Assembly (NCBI GenBank): GCA_943329845.2
Contig: CALQFM020000003.1
Location: 1-64,000, forward strand
Length of the DNA: 64,000 nt
Reading direction: 5' to 3'
Source of the DNA: Candidatus Kuenenia stuttgartensis
GTDB taxonomy: Bacteria > Pseudomonadota > Alphaproteobacteria > SMXS01
Part shown: piece after piece, positions 44,199 through 53,517 of the stretch
Layout: each line of letters begins with the position of its first letter
Numbering within the stretch: the first letter of the stretch is position 1
The notes under the pieces: generated by a model
Told to the model about the DNA's origin: nothing
Database searches by the model: none
Seen by the model: only the letters and a program-made list of their open reading frames with translations
Program-made: the position numbers and the translations under genes

Positions 44199-45779
44199 AT
44201 GTCCGAGTTTCGAGAGATCGCCCTGAACAGCAACGCCTGGCCTTTCCAGGAAGCGCGCAAGCTGGTCGATCGGTTCGAGAAGACGGGCGTGAAGCCGGAC
44301 GCGGTGATCTTCGAGACCGGCTACGGCCCGTCGGGCCTGCCCCATATCGGCACCTTCGGCGAGGTGGCGCGCACGACCATGGTGCGCCACGCGTTCGAAA
44401 CCATGTCGGACATCCCGACGCGGCTGATCGCGTTCTCGGACGACATGGACGGTCTGCGCAAGGTGCCGGACAACATTCCCAACAGGGAAGCCATGGTGCC
44501 CCATCTGGGCAAGCCGCTGACCCAGGTGCCCGACCCGTTCGGCACCCATGACAGCTTCGGCGCCCACAACAACGCCCGGCTGCGCGCCTTCCTCGACGAA
44601 TTCGGCTTCGAGTACGAGTTCATGAGTTCGACCGCCTGCTACAAGTCCGGCCGGTTCGACGCGACCCTGCTCGACGTGCTGCGCCACTATGACGCGGTCA
44701 TCAACGTGATCCTGCCGACGCTCGGGCCGGAGCGCCGCGCCACCTACAGCCCTTTCCTGCCGGTGTGCCCGCGCAGCGGCCAGGTGCTGCAGGTGCCGAT
44801 CATCGACCGCGATGTCGCCGCCGGCACCATTACCTACGAGGACAATGGCGAGCGGGTCACCGTCCCGGTCACCGGCGGCCATTGCAAGCTGCAGTGGAAG
44901 GCCGACTGGGCCATGCGCTGGGTGGCGCTGGGCGTGCATTACGAGATGGCTGGCAAGGATCTGATCGATTCGGTCAAGCTGTCGAGCCGCATCTGTCAGG
45001 CGCTGGGCGGTACGCCGCCCGAGGGCTTCAACTACGAGCTGTTCCTCGACGAAAACGGCGAGAAGATCTCCAAGTCGCGCGGCAACGGCCTGACCATCGA
45101 GGAGTGGCTCCGCTATGCGCCGGCCGAGAGCCTGTCGCTCTACATGTTCCAGTCGCCGCGCAAGGCCAAGCGGCTGTATTTCGACGTGATACCCAAGGCG
45201 GTCGATGAATACATCACCTTCCTCGACGCCTATCACCGGCAGTCGGCGCCCGAGGAGAAGCTCGCCAACCCCGTCTGGCACATCCATGGCGGCAATCCGC
45301 CGGTAGAGGACGTGCCCGTGACCTTCGGGCTGCTGCTCAACCTGGTGAGCGCCAGCAATTCCGAGGATCCGGCGATCCTGTGGGGCTTCATCAGCGGCTA
45401 CGCGCCAGGTGCCAACCCCGCGACCCATAAGCTGCTCGACCGGCTGGTGCGTTTCGCGGTGGCCTACTACGACGACTTCGTGAAGCCCAACAAGCGGTTC
45501 CGCCAGCCCGATGACCGCGAGCGCGCGGCGCTGGCCGACATGGCGGCGGCGCTGAACGGACTGGCGGCCGACGCCACCGCCGAGGACATCCAGAACGAGG
45601 TCTATGCCGTGGGCAAGGCGCACGGCTTCGAGCCGCTGCGCGACTGGTTCAAGGCACTCTACGAGACGCTGCTGGGCCAGAGCCAGGGCCCGCGCATGGG
45701 ATCTTTCTTCGCGCTATACGGTTTGGACAACAGCCGGGCATTGCTGGCGGACGCGTTGGCAGGCAAGCTCGCCGCCTGA
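44199..45779 (+). CDS. lysS: Lysyl-tRNA synthetase, class I
   Basis: A 526-residue class I LysRS (LysK type), the form found in alphaproteobacteria and archaea in place of the class II enzyme. The HIGH-like motif is [12 protein letters not shown], the KMSKS motif [10 protein letters not shown], and [11 protein letters not shown] lies in the zinc-binding-like region. It charges tRNA-Lys. The ATG at 44199 follows GGGAA and fits the promoter; the C-terminal helical anticodon-binding domain ([24 protein letters not shown]) is complete. Divergent from dinG. Confidence 0.95.
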   Translation: MSEFREIALNSNAWPFQEARKLVDRFEKTGVKPDAVIFETGYGPSGLPHIGTFGEVARTTMVRHAFETMSDIPTRLIAFSDDMDGLRKVPDNIPNREAMVPHLGKPLTQVPDPFGTHDSFGAHNNARLRAFLDEFGFEYEFMSSTACYKSGRFDATLLDVLRHYDAVINVILPTLGPERRATYSPFLPVCPRSGQVLQVPIIDRDVAAGTITYEDNGERVTVPVTGGHCKLQWKADWAMRWVALGVHYEMAGKDLIDSVKLSSRICQALGGTPPEGFNYELFLDENGEKISKSRGNGLTIEEWLRYAPAESLSLYMFQSPRKAKRLYFDVIPKAVDEYITFLDAYHRQSAPEEKLANPVWHIHGGNPPVEDVPVTFGLLLNLVSASNSEDPAILWGFISGYAPGANPATHKLLDRLVRFAVAYYDDFVKPNKRFRQPDDRERAALADMAAALNGLAADATAEDIQNEVYAVGKAHGFEPLRDWFKALYETLLGQSQGPRMGSFFALYGLDNSRALLADALAGKLAA

Positions 45780-45827
45780 ATGGTCCAGATCAGGTCATCC
45801 GGTATACAAGGGTACGAGCCCCCATCG

Positions 45828-47129
45828 ATGGAGCAGGGATTGCTGAAAGCCTTTTTCGTTGCCGCCGCAGCCATCGGCCTGATGGCCCTGTCTCCCACCG
45901 GAGAATGGCGCAAGGGCGATCCCGCCGTCGACAAGTGCATGTCGGAGTACGCGGCCATCGACGCCGCCGTGCAGCAGGCCGGCACCACCGATACGGAATA
46001 TGCCCGCATCGATGGTTTCCCCTATTTCCGGCTGAACCGGTTCCTGGCCAGCTACGATTTCACCACCCTGAACCCCGCCCAGCGTACCGAATGGATCGAC
46101 CATCTGGTGCAGGCCGACAAGGACGAGCGCGCCATCGAGATCGGCAACCTGCCGGCCACCAAGCGCGGCGAACTGTATGGCAAGCTCGAGCGTGATCCGG
46201 TGACGATGACCAAGGCCTGCGCCGACGCCGTCCGCGCCTTCGACCACCAGAAGCCCGACGCCCACAAGGCGCTGCCGCCGCGCGCCGTGGTGGAAGGTTC
46301 CGACGCCGCGCCGGCCAGGTCGGCCACGCGTACCCCCGAGCAGCTTGCCGCGCTGACCGCCGCAGCGGCGCCGCCGTCCAAGGGCACCACGGTGTTCGAG
46401 CCCATGGGCACCAAGCCCATGTCCGCCTACACCGTGAAGCTGCTGGTCGACCAGTCGCGCTCCAAGGAGCTGAAGATCCCCGAGCCCAAGGAAGAAGCGG
46501 CCGAGCGCCTGATCGGCAGCTTCGCGCCCATGGTCCGTGTCACCGGCGAGCCGGACGAGTCCATGGTCATTCCGGTCTGGAAGGACGGCAAGATCGCCAG
46601 TGAGTACAACGCCGCCGTGGCCTACGCCCGGTTCTCGCAGGCCAGGTGGAAGGGCGAGCCGGTCCTGCAGATCAGCTATTTCATCTGGTTCAAGGCGCAG
46701 CCGCTCGACGGTCTGATCTGGCGTGTCACGCTGGGCGCCGACGGCAAGCCGCTGGCCTACGACACGGTCCACACCGACGGCAGCAACTACCTGCTGCTGC
46801 TGGACGGCGGCCTGAAGGCCGCGGGCGCCGCCATGCTGCCCGAGGTTCCGGACGGCAGCCGCCTGGTGCTGAGCATCGACGGCGCGACTCACGACATCAG
46901 GCATGTCGGCGCGTGGGATGGCGTGACCCGCGACAACTACCTGCTGGTTGAATACAACCGGCTGCGTCGGATGTACCACCACGATGGCGAAACCCGCAGC
47001 CTGTTCGACGCCAGCGGCACCAGCGGCACGGGTCCGAACGCGCCGCGCCAGTGGGCGCACCACAAGCTGGACAACGGCCTCTATTTCGATGCGCCGGACC
47101 TGCTGCAGAAGCTGACAGCGGCGAAGTAG
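45828..47129 (+). CDS. Exported protein of unknown function
   Basis: A 433-residue protein I do not recognise. The N-terminus MEQGLLKAFFVAAAAIGLMALSP is a signal peptide or anchor. Three parts can be seen: a helical region (KCMSEYAAIDAAVQQAG ... QADKDERAIEIGNLPATKRGELYGKL), an alanine-proline linker near residue 150-190, and a beta-rich C-terminal half (VLQISYFIWFKAQPLDGLIWRVTLGADGKPLAYDTVHTDGSNYLLLLDGG) with several His-Asp and His-His pairs that could bind metal. It lies 48 bases behind lysS, possibly with its own TATACA-type -10. Function open. Confidence 0.7.
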   Translation: MEQGLLKAFFVAAAAIGLMALSPTGEWRKGDPAVDKCMSEYAAIDAAVQQAGTTDTEYARIDGFPYFRLNRFLASYDFTTLNPAQRTEWIDHLVQADKDERAIEIGNLPATKRGELYGKLERDPVTMTKACADAVRAFDHQKPDAHKALPPRAVVEGSDAAPARSATRTPEQLAALTAAAAPPSKGTTVFEPMGTKPMSAYTVKLLVDQSRSKELKIPEPKEEAAERLIGSFAPMVRVTGEPDESMVIPVWKDGKIASEYNAAVAYARFSQARWKGEPVLQISYFIWFKAQPLDGLIWRVTLGADGKPLAYDTVHTDGSNYLLLLDGGLKAAGAAMLPEVPDGSRLVLSIDGATHDIRHVGAWDGVTRDNYLLVEYNRLRRMYHHDGETRSLFDASGTSGTGPNAPRQWAHHKLDNGLYFDAPDLLQKLTAAK

Positions 47130-47200
47130 GTCGGTTCCCCGGCAGGGCTTCGCAAAACGCACTACCGCCTCGCCCGTCATTCCGATAGCGTGCCCGCGAC

Positions 47201-47557
47201 ATGAACCGACTGGTTTACAAGATCTGTCCGGGTGCCGAATGGGCGCATGCCGTCGGCAGCGGAAGCTATGCCGGATCGGCCGTCGACAGGGCGGACGGGT
47301 TCATCCATTTCTCCACCGCGGGACAGACCCGGGAAACCGCCGCGAAGCATTTCGCCGGCCAGCGCGACCTGGTGCTGGTGCAGGTCGACACCGCGCGCCT
47401 GCCGCGGGAGGCGTTGAAATGGGAGCCGTCACGCGGCGGCGCCCTGTTCCCGCACCTCTACGCGCCGCTGCCCGTGTCCGCCGCGCTGCGCGTCGATCCG
47501 CTGCCGTGGCGCGACGGCGACGGCCACCTGTTCCCGGAAAGCCTGGAAGATGCGTGA
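47201..47557 (+). CDS. DUF952 family protein
   Basis: A 118-residue DUF952 protein: VYKICPGAEWAHAVGSGSYAGSAVDRADGFIHFSTAGQTRETAAKHFAGQRDLVLVQVDTARL is the family core with the conserved DGFIHFST and the C-terminal FPHLYAPLP. Its fold is related to ADP-ribosyl-handling or tRNA 2'-phosphotransferase-like proteins, but the activity is unknown. It overlaps the pyrD start by eight bases; this DUF952-pyrD order is common in alphaproteobacteria. Confidence 0.88.
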   Translation: MNRLVYKICPGAEWAHAVGSGSYAGSAVDRADGFIHFSTAGQTRETAAKHFAGQRDLVLVQVDTARLPREALKWEPSRGGALFPHLYAPLPVSAALRVDPLPWRDGDGHLFPESLEDA

Positions 47558-48617
47558 TCCCTACCGGCTGATCCGCCCGACCCTGATGGCGCTGGACGCC
47601 GAGAAGGCGCACCGGCTGACCCTGCGGCTGCTGAAGTCGCCGCTCGCCGGTCTGCTGGGCAAGGACACGGCCGAGACACCCGAGCTGGAAACCAGCTTCC
47701 TTGGCATCCGCCTGCCCAACCCGATCGGCCTCGCCGCGGGCTTCGACAAGAACGCCGAGGTGCCCGACGCCATGCTGAAGCTGGGTTTCGGCTTTGTCGA
47801 GGTGGGAACGGTGACGCCGCGCCCGCAGATGGGCAACCCGGAGCCGCGCATTTTCCGGCTGGTCCAGGACGAGGCAGTGATCAACCGCATCGGCTTCGCC
47901 AACGAGGGCGCCGACATGGTGACCCGCCGCCTGTCGGAGCGCCGGGCCGCGTCGCGCATGGGCAAGATCGGCATCAACATCGGCGCCAACAAGGACTCCG
48001 ACGACTGGATTGGCGACTACGTCAACGGGCTGCAGCGATTTTCCGGCCTGGGCGACTACTACACCATCAACATCTCGTCGCCCAACACGCCCGGCCTGCG
48101 GGCGCTGCAGACCCGCGATTCGCTAAAGCCCCTGCTCGACGCGCTGATCGCCACCCGCGAGCAGATGAGCCGGGTGCGCAAGCCACCGCTGCTGGTCAAG
48201 CTGGCGCCCGACCTGACCCTGCCGCAATGCGAGGACATCGCCGCGCTGGCGCTGGAGCACGACATCGACGGGCTGATCATCGGCAACACCACCATCGGCC
48301 GGCCCAACACCCTGCAAAGCCCGCTGAAAGGCGAGACCGGCGGCCTGTCCGGCGCGCCGCTGAGGGAGCTGGCGCTGGAGAACATGAAAACCATGTTCCG
48401 CCTGACCGGCGGCAGGATTCCGCTGGTCGGCGTCGGCGGCATCGCCTCGGGACAGGATGCCTACGACCGCATCCGCGCCGGCGCTTCCGTCGTGCAGCTG
48501 TACACCGCGCTGGTCTACGAAGGGCCAGGCCTGGTGAAGCGGATCAAGGAAGAGCTGAGCGCGCTGGTGAAGCGGGATGGGCTCGGCAATGTCAGCGAGG
48601 CGGTGGGGAAGGGTTAG
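47550..48617 (+). CDS. pyrD: Dihydroorotate dehydrogenase (quinone), class 2
   Basis: A 355-residue class 2 enzyme, attached to the inner membrane through its N-terminal helices (RLIRPTLMALDAEKAHRLTLRLLKS), that oxidises dihydroorotate to orotate with quinone. FMN and substrate motifs are PIGLAAGFDKNAEVP, FVEVGTVTPRPQMGNPEPRIFR, INISSPNTPGLRALQ with the catalytic Ser, and PLVGVGGIASGQDAYDRIRAGASVVQLYTALVYEG. It is translationally coupled to the DUF952 gene. Confidence 0.96.
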   Translation: MRDPYRLIRPTLMALDAEKAHRLTLRLLKSPLAGLLGKDTAETPELETSFLGIRLPNPIGLAAGFDKNAEVPDAMLKLGFGFVEVGTVTPRPQMGNPEPRIFRLVQDEAVINRIGFANEGADMVTRRLSERRAASRMGKIGINIGANKDSDDWIGDYVNGLQRFSGLGDYYTINISSPNTPGLRALQTRDSLKPLLDALIATREQMSRVRKPPLLVKLAPDLTLPQCEDIAALALEHDIDGLIIGNTTIGRPNTLQSPLKGETGGLSGAPLRELALENMKTMFRLTGGRIPLVGVGGIASGQDAYDRIRAGASVVQLYTALVYEGPGLVKRIKEELSALVKRDGLGNVSEAVGKG

Positions 48618-48680
48618 CCCCCGAATCCTGACTGCCATCTCCCATGGCCACGCAGCGTAGCCGCGACGGCTGGGCAGGTG

Positions 48681-49661
48681 CTAACCCCAAAGCGCCGGAT
48701 CGGGCGGATACATCATGCCGTTCCCGTAGTGGATCGCGTGCTCCCGGTCCTTCGCCAGCAGCCACGCCCCGTCGAGATCGGTCCAGGACGCGTCCTGCGC
48801 CACCAGCATGGCCGGGGCCATTGCGAGCGACGTCCCCAGCATGCATCCGACCATCAGCTTCAGGCCGCGCGCGCGGGCGGCGTCCGCCGTTGCCAGCGCC
48901 TCGGTCAGGCCGCCGGCCTTGTCGAGCTTGATGTTGACCGCCTGGTACTTGCCGACAAGGTCGTCGAGGCTGTCGCGGTCGTGCAGGCTTTCGTCGGCGC
49001 ACAGCGGCACCGGGCTGGAATACCCGCGCAGATCCTCGTCCCTGCCGGCGGGCAGCGGCTGCTCGATCAGGTCGACCCTTAGCAGGGCGAAACGCGGCGC
49101 CAGGTAGTCGAGCTTCTCGATGGTCAGCGCCTCGTTGGCATCGACGATCAGCCGCGCCCCCTGCGCGGCGGCGCTCACCGCGCGGATGCGCGTCAGGTCA
49201 TGCTCGTCGCCGGCCAGCTTGATTTTCAGCAACGGCCGGTCGGCGACCGCCTCGGCCGCGGTCAGCAGGTTCTCCGGCGTATCGATGCTGAGGGTGAAGG
49301 CAGTGACCAGCGGCGCTGGCTGGTTCTTTCCCGCAAGCTTCCAGACCGGTGTGTTCGTGCTTTTCGCTTCCAGATCCCACAGGGCGCAATCGAGGGCGTT
49401 GCGGGCGGCGCCATGGGGCAGCAGTGCCTGCGCCGCCGCGCGGCCGATGCCAGATTCCACGGCGCTGCGCACGGCTTCGAGTTGCGCCGTCACACTCCCG
49501 GCGCTCTCGCCGTAGCGCACGTTGGGGCCGCATTCGCCACGGCCAATCACCCCGTCCTGCTCCAGTTCGACGACGACCACGTCGGTCTCCGTCGCGGAGC
49601 GGCGCGAGATGCGGAAGACGCCGGCGACCGGCCATCGTTCGGTACGGATTCGGTAGATCAT
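48681..49661 (-). CDS. Dipeptide (L-Ala-D/L-Glu) epimerase
   Basis: A 326-residue enolase-superfamily enzyme of the muconate-lactonising subgroup. The catalytic K-x-K is in LLKIKLAG, metal ligands are in IVDANEAL, DLIEQPLP and LCADESL, and the second Lys is in VNIKLDKAGGL. L-Ala-D/L-Glu epimerases recycle murein peptides; related dipeptide specificities exist, so the exact substrate is open. The gene faces pyrD tail to tail and diverges from an enoyl-CoA hydratase. Confidence 0.85.
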   Translation of the reverse strand: MIYRIRTERWPVAGVFRISRRSATETDVVVVELEQDGVIGRGECGPNVRYGESAGSVTAQLEAVRSAVESGIGRAAAQALLPHGAARNALDCALWDLEAKSTNTPVWKLAGKNQPAPLVTAFTLSIDTPENLLTAAEAVADRPLLKIKLAGDEHDLTRIRAVSAAAQGARLIVDANEALTIEKLDYLAPRFALLRVDLIEQPLPAGRDEDLRGYSSPVPLCADESLHDRDSLDDLVGKYQAVNIKLDKAGGLTEALATADAARARGLKLMVGCMLGTSLAMAPAMLVAQDASWTDLDGAWLLAKDREHAIHYGNGMMYPPDPALWG

Positions 49662-49722
49662 TGCTGGAAGTTACCGGGTGGACACGACATGATACGCCCG
49701 ACCATAAACGGGAGTCCCTTGG

Positions 49723-50538
49723 ATGTCACAAGAAGCCACCGCAACCAAGACCGAACCGGAAGTCCTGCTGGATATCCGGGACCATATCGCGACCATCACG
49801 CTCAACGCGCCGCAGCGGATGAACACCATTTCCGGCCCCATGCTCGACCTGCTGGCCAGGACCCTGGTCGAGGTGGACGCCAACTCGGACGTGCGCGTGG
49901 TGGTGCTGACCGGCGCCGGCCGCGCGTTCTGCGCCGGCCTCGACCTGGGCGGCGCCAAGCAGGGCTCGACCGGCATGTCCGGTGCGTCCACGTCCAGCAC
50001 CATCAGCATCCGCGACACGCCGCCGACCGTGCTGCACAACATGGACACGCCGGTGATCTGCGCCCTCAACGGCGGCGCGGCCGGCTACGGCATGGACCTG
50101 GCCATGGGCTGCGACATCCGCGTCATGGGCGAGGGCGGCAAGCTGGCCGCCGCGTTCACCAAGCGCGGCCTGCTGCCGGAATCGGGCGGCACCTGGATCC
50201 TGCCGCGCCTGCTCGGCTGGGCCAAGGCCGCCGAGCTGGTGTTCACCGGCCGCACCCTGGGCGCCGCCGACTGCCTGGAGCTGGGCCTGGTCAACAAGGT
50301 GGTAGCCGACGCCGAGGTGCAGTCCGCCGCCCGAGCCCTCGCCGAGGAGATCGCCGCCAACGCCCCGCTCGCCGTGCGCGCCGCCAAGCGGATGATGCGC
50401 ATGGGCCTGAAGGAGCCGTTCGACGAGCACGTCCACCACGTCTTCCTGCAGCTCCTGCCGCTGCTGAAGACCGAGGATTTCGGCGAAGGCATCAAGGCCT
50501 TCCTGGAAAAGCGCGCGCCGGTTTTCAAGGGCAAGTAG
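49723..50538 (+). CDS. Enoyl-CoA hydratase/isomerase family protein
   Basis: A 271-residue crotonase. The CoA/oxyanion motifs are GAGRAFCAGLDLGGAK and ALNGGAAGYGMDLAMGCDIRVM; GLLPESGGTWILPRLLGWAKAAELVFTGRTLGAADCLELGLVNKVV is the catalytic region, with Glu in PESGG retained. It hydrates or isomerises an enoyl-CoA in a degradative pathway that cannot be named. It stands alone and is followed by a repeat that forms long hairpins. Confidence 0.9.
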   Translation: MSQEATATKTEPEVLLDIRDHIATITLNAPQRMNTISGPMLDLLARTLVEVDANSDVRVVVLTGAGRAFCAGLDLGGAKQGSTGMSGASTSSTISIRDTPPTVLHNMDTPVICALNGGAAGYGMDLAMGCDIRVMGEGGKLAAAFTKRGLLPESGGTWILPRLLGWAKAAELVFTGRTLGAADCLELGLVNKVVADAEVQSAARALAEEIAANAPLAVRAAKRMMRMGLKEPFDEHVHHVFLQLLPLLKTEDFGEGIKAFLEKRAPVFKGK

Positions 50539-50561
50539 GGGTGGTTTTTGGCTTCGGGCAA

Positions 50562-50656
50562 CGTCCCTCACCCTGCCCTCTCCCAATGGGAGAGGGTTCT
50601 CGGTGGAGCGCGCGGTCAGTTCCCTCTCCCACTGGGAGAGGGTTAGGGTGAGGGGC
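50562..50656. repeat. Paired CCCTCTCCC/GGGAGAGGG repeat
   Basis: Two hairpin units, each CCCTCTCCCA...TGGGAGAGGG, face each other and are flanked by CCCTCACCCT and AGGGTGAGGGG, giving a larger outer inverted repeat of about 95 bases. This is a well-known dispersed repeat type in proteobacteria. It fills the gap between two converging genes and could end both transcripts. Confidence 0.85.
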
Positions 50657-50675
50657 GTTCTTTCCGCCCCTCCAG

Positions 50676-51692
50676 CTAAACCGTGAACGGCAACCTCAGC
50701 CCCGGCCGCGGCCAGTCGATGGCGATCAGCTGCCCCAAACCCGACAGCGTCACATAGGCCGTCTTCATGTCCGGGCCGCCGAACGCCACGTTGGTGGCGA
50801 GGAAATCCGTGTTGATCGGCGTGTGCTCGATGGTCTGGCCGTCGGGCGTGATGCGGGTCAGGCCGCCCTTCACCGGCGTGGCGATGACGATGCTGCCGTC
50901 TTCCTCGATGGCCAGCGAATCCCAGTAAGTGTTGCCGCCGGGGGAGGCCACGGTGCGTCCCTGGAAAAGCCCCGCCGCCTTCGCCACCTCGCCTTCACCG
51001 ACGATATCGAAGGCGAGCAGGTGGGCGCTCATGGACTCGGCCGCGTAGACCGTCTTGCCGTCGGGCGAGATGCCGCAGCCGTTCGGCGTCAGCAGTCCGA
51101 ACACCGCCTCCTTGACCAGCGATCCGTCGGGCTTGCCGTAGTAGAGGCCGCCGCGGTCCTGGTCGCGCGACCGGCCCTGGCCCAGATCGGTGAACCAGAA
51201 GCCGCCATTGCGGTCGAACATCAGGTCGTTCGGTCCAGTCAGCTTGTGGCCGTTCACGGTATCGTAGAGCCGCGAGACCTTGCCGGTCTTCAGGTCGACC
51301 CGGTCGATGGAGCCGCCCCTGTAGTTGTTGGCCTGGTGGCCGGGCAGCACTAGGCCGCTGGGCAGGGTGTGGAACTCGAAGCCGCCATTGTTGGTGACGT
51401 AGCAGGCGCCGTCCGGGCCGATGGCCGCGCCATTGGGGCCGCCCGGCACCTCGGCCACCACCTCGACGGTGCCGTCCGGCCAGCACTTGGCCAGCGCCTG
51501 GCCCTGGATCTCGGTGACCAGCACGCTGCCATCATTCATCACCACCGGGCCTTCGGGGAAGCGCAGGCCTTCCGCGATCACCCGGTAGTTGACGGCGGGG
51601 ACGACTGTCGTCGGCGGCGTGTAGACCGGTGTCGCCCTGCAGGCGTCGATCAGGCTTTGCGCGGCAGGCGCGCGTTTTTCCCGGGTACCCAT
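50676..51692 (-). CDS. SMP-30/gluconolactonase-family protein
   Basis: A 338-residue six-bladed beta-propeller of the SGL/LRE family. The metal ligands Glu (GLRFPEGPVVMNDGSVLV), Asn (LTGPNDLMFDRNGGFWFTD) and Asp (GISPDGKTVYAAES) are in their usual places. These proteins hydrolyse sugar or other lactones; the substrate is unknown. The start at 51692 follows GAGAGGG; the ORF-track extension is an overlap with the upstream paralogue. It is the second gene of a tandem pair 20 bases apart. Confidence 0.88.
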   Translation of the reverse strand: MGTREKRAPAAQSLIDACRATPVYTPPTTVVPAVNYRVIAEGLRFPEGPVVMNDGSVLVTEIQGQALAKCWPDGTVEVVAEVPGGPNGAAIGPDGACYVTNNGGFEFHTLPSGLVLPGHQANNYRGGSIDRVDLKTGKVSRLYDTVNGHKLTGPNDLMFDRNGGFWFTDLGQGRSRDQDRGGLYYGKPDGSLVKEAVFGLLTPNGCGISPDGKTVYAAESMSAHLLAFDIVGEGEVAKAAGLFQGRTVASPGGNTYWDSLAIEEDGSIVIATPVKGGLTRITPDGQTIEHTPINTDFLATNVAFGGPDMKTAYVTLSGLGQLIAIDWPRPGLRLPFTV

Positions 51693-51712
51693 GGTGTTTC
51701 CCTCTCTGTGAA

Positions 51713-52723
51713 TCAGGCGGTGTAAGGCAGCTTCAGGCCGGGTCGCGGCCAGTCGATGGCGATCAGCCGGCCGGCGCCGGTCAGGGTGACGTAGGCGGTC
51801 TTCATGTCCGGTCCGCCGAAGGCCACGTTGGTGGTGAGGAAGTCGTCGAGCGGCGTGTGTTCGATGGTCCTGCCGTCCGGCGTGATCCGCATCAGGCCGC
51901 CGCGCTGCGGGCAGGCGATGACGACGCTGCCGTCGGCCTCGATGGCGAGTGAATCCCAGAAGGTGTTGCCGCCGGGCGCGGCGATCAGGTGGCCGGGCAG
52001 GAAGCCGCCCTGCTTGCTGACCGTGCCCTCGCCGGTGATGTCGAAACCGTAGAGCCGGCCGGTCGGGAACTCGGCGACGTAGACCCGCTTGCCGTCGGGC
52101 GACACCCCGCAGCCATTCGGCCCGATCAGCGGGAACACCGCCTCGGTCACGAACGAGCCGTCGGCCCGGCCGTAGCACAGCGAGCCACGGTCGGTATGCC
52201 GGCCCACGGTCTTGCCCAAGTCGGTGAACCAGAAGCCGCCGTTGCGGTCGAACATCAGGTCGTTGGGCGCGCTCAGCCTGTTGCCGCCGGCGCTGTCATA
52301 AAGGGTGGTCACCTTGCCGGTCTTCAGGTCGACCCGGTCGATCGATCCGCCGGTGTAGCCGTTCTTCGGCGAGGCGGGCATCGTCAGGCCCATGGGCGTC
52401 CTGACCCATTCGAAGCCGCCATTGTTGGCGACGTAGCAGGCGCCGTCCGGTCCGATGGCGGCGCCGTTCGGTCCGCCGGGGACTTCGGCCACCACTTCCA
52501 CCGTGCCGTCCATGTAGCAGCGGCTGAGCGTCTGGCGCTCCATCTCGACCAGGATGACGCTGCCGTCGTCCATGACCACCGGACCTTCGGGAAACCGCAG
52601 GCCTTCGGTGATGACGCGGATGTTGACGGGCGGCACCGTACGCACCGCCGGGGTGTCGACGGGGGTGGCGCCGACCTGGGCGATGGTGGACGCAGGCAGC
52701 GGCGTAGGCTTCGACCGGCTCAT
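51713..52723 (-). CDS. SMP-30/gluconolactonase-family protein, paralogue
   Basis: A 336-residue close relative of the next gene downstream: both share VNIRVITEGLRFPEGPVVMDDGSV, EVVAEVPGGPNGAAIGPDGACYVANNGGFE, GGSIDRVDLKTGKV, LMFDRNGGFWFTDLG and the same C-terminal TNVAFGGPDMKTAYVTL-type ending (with TGAGRLIAIDWPRPGLKLPYTA). Metal-binding Glu, Asn and Asp are present. The two form a recent tandem duplication, probably co-transcribed from upstream of this gene, and likely act on related lactones or esters. Confidence 0.88.
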   Translation of the reverse strand: MSRSKPTPLPASTIAQVGATPVDTPAVRTVPPVNIRVITEGLRFPEGPVVMDDGSVILVEMERQTLSRCYMDGTVEVVAEVPGGPNGAAIGPDGACYVANNGGFEWVRTPMGLTMPASPKNGYTGGSIDRVDLKTGKVTTLYDSAGGNRLSAPNDLMFDRNGGFWFTDLGKTVGRHTDRGSLCYGRADGSFVTEAVFPLIGPNGCGVSPDGKRVYVAEFPTGRLYGFDITGEGTVSKQGGFLPGHLIAAPGGNTFWDSLAIEADGSVVIACPQRGGLMRITPDGRTIEHTPLDDFLTTNVAFGGPDMKTAYVTLTGAGRLIAIDWPRPGLKLPYTA

Positions 52724-52960
52724 GACGGTTCCCCGTTTGCTTTCCCGGGGGGGAGCCTAGCAGAACGGAACGGGCGTTTCAGCAACCGTGACGAATTTCA
52801 GATCAACCTGGATGCCGGCGAATCCTCCTCGATGGAGCATGATCATTCCAACGCGCACGCGCACGCAGCAGACGTGGTCTGGCGCGCGGGTCACGGCTAG
52901 CCACCAGCGCTGGAGCGGCTTAATGATTGTTCCAAACCGATTTCTGGAAAGAGTTTCGGC

Positions 52961-53389
52961 ATGTTCGTGGGACAACTCGCTCTTGTGCTGGCCGCTGCTT
53001 TCGCGGGAGCCGCGTTCTATATCAACATCGCTGAACAACCCGCGCGATTGAGCCTCGATGACAGGAGCCTGTTGAAGGAATGGAAGCCGAGCTACGCTGC
53101 CGGCTTCGCCATGCAAGGCAGCCTCGCGGTCCTGTCGGGGGTGCTTGGGCTGGTCGAGGCCTGGATGACTCAGGATTGGTCCTGGGTCGTGGGAGCGGTG
53201 CTCATTGTCGCCAACTGGCCCTATACCGTTCTTCGCATGATGCCGACGAACAACAAGCTGAAGGCGATTGCCGAGACTGAAGCCGGACCAACGTCGCGTT
53301 CCATGATCGAGGCGTGGGGACGGCTCCATGCGGTCCGCACCTCACTCGGCATCACCGCCACGCTCGCCTACCTTTGGGCGCTGAACTGA
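52961..53389 (+). CDS. DUF1772 membrane protein
   Basis: A 142-residue membrane protein with about four helices ([95 protein letters not shown]). The E-Q-P-A-R and P-T-N-N-K-L motifs with the W-x-x-x-H (AWGRLHAVR) are DUF1772 hallmarks, a family that includes cofactorless anthrone oxygenase-like proteins. Its role is unknown. The 237-base gap before it holds nothing I can name. Confidence 0.82.
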   Translation: MFVGQLALVLAAAFAGAAFYINIAEQPARLSLDDRSLLKEWKPSYAAGFAMQGSLAVLSGVLGLVEAWMTQDWSWVVGAVLIVANWPYTVLRMMPTNNKLKAIAETEAGPTSRSMIEAWGRLHAVRTSLGITATLAYLWALN

Positions 53390-53517
53390 ACGCTCCGTTT
53401 TCCCAAGCGTCGCCTTGGCATGCGCAATCGCCCGCGCAGGGCCGAACGCGGGAACAGAGCTGAATCAGAACCCGGCTCTGGGCAGCGGGACATCCGACGG
53501 AGCTTTTCAGCAGACCG

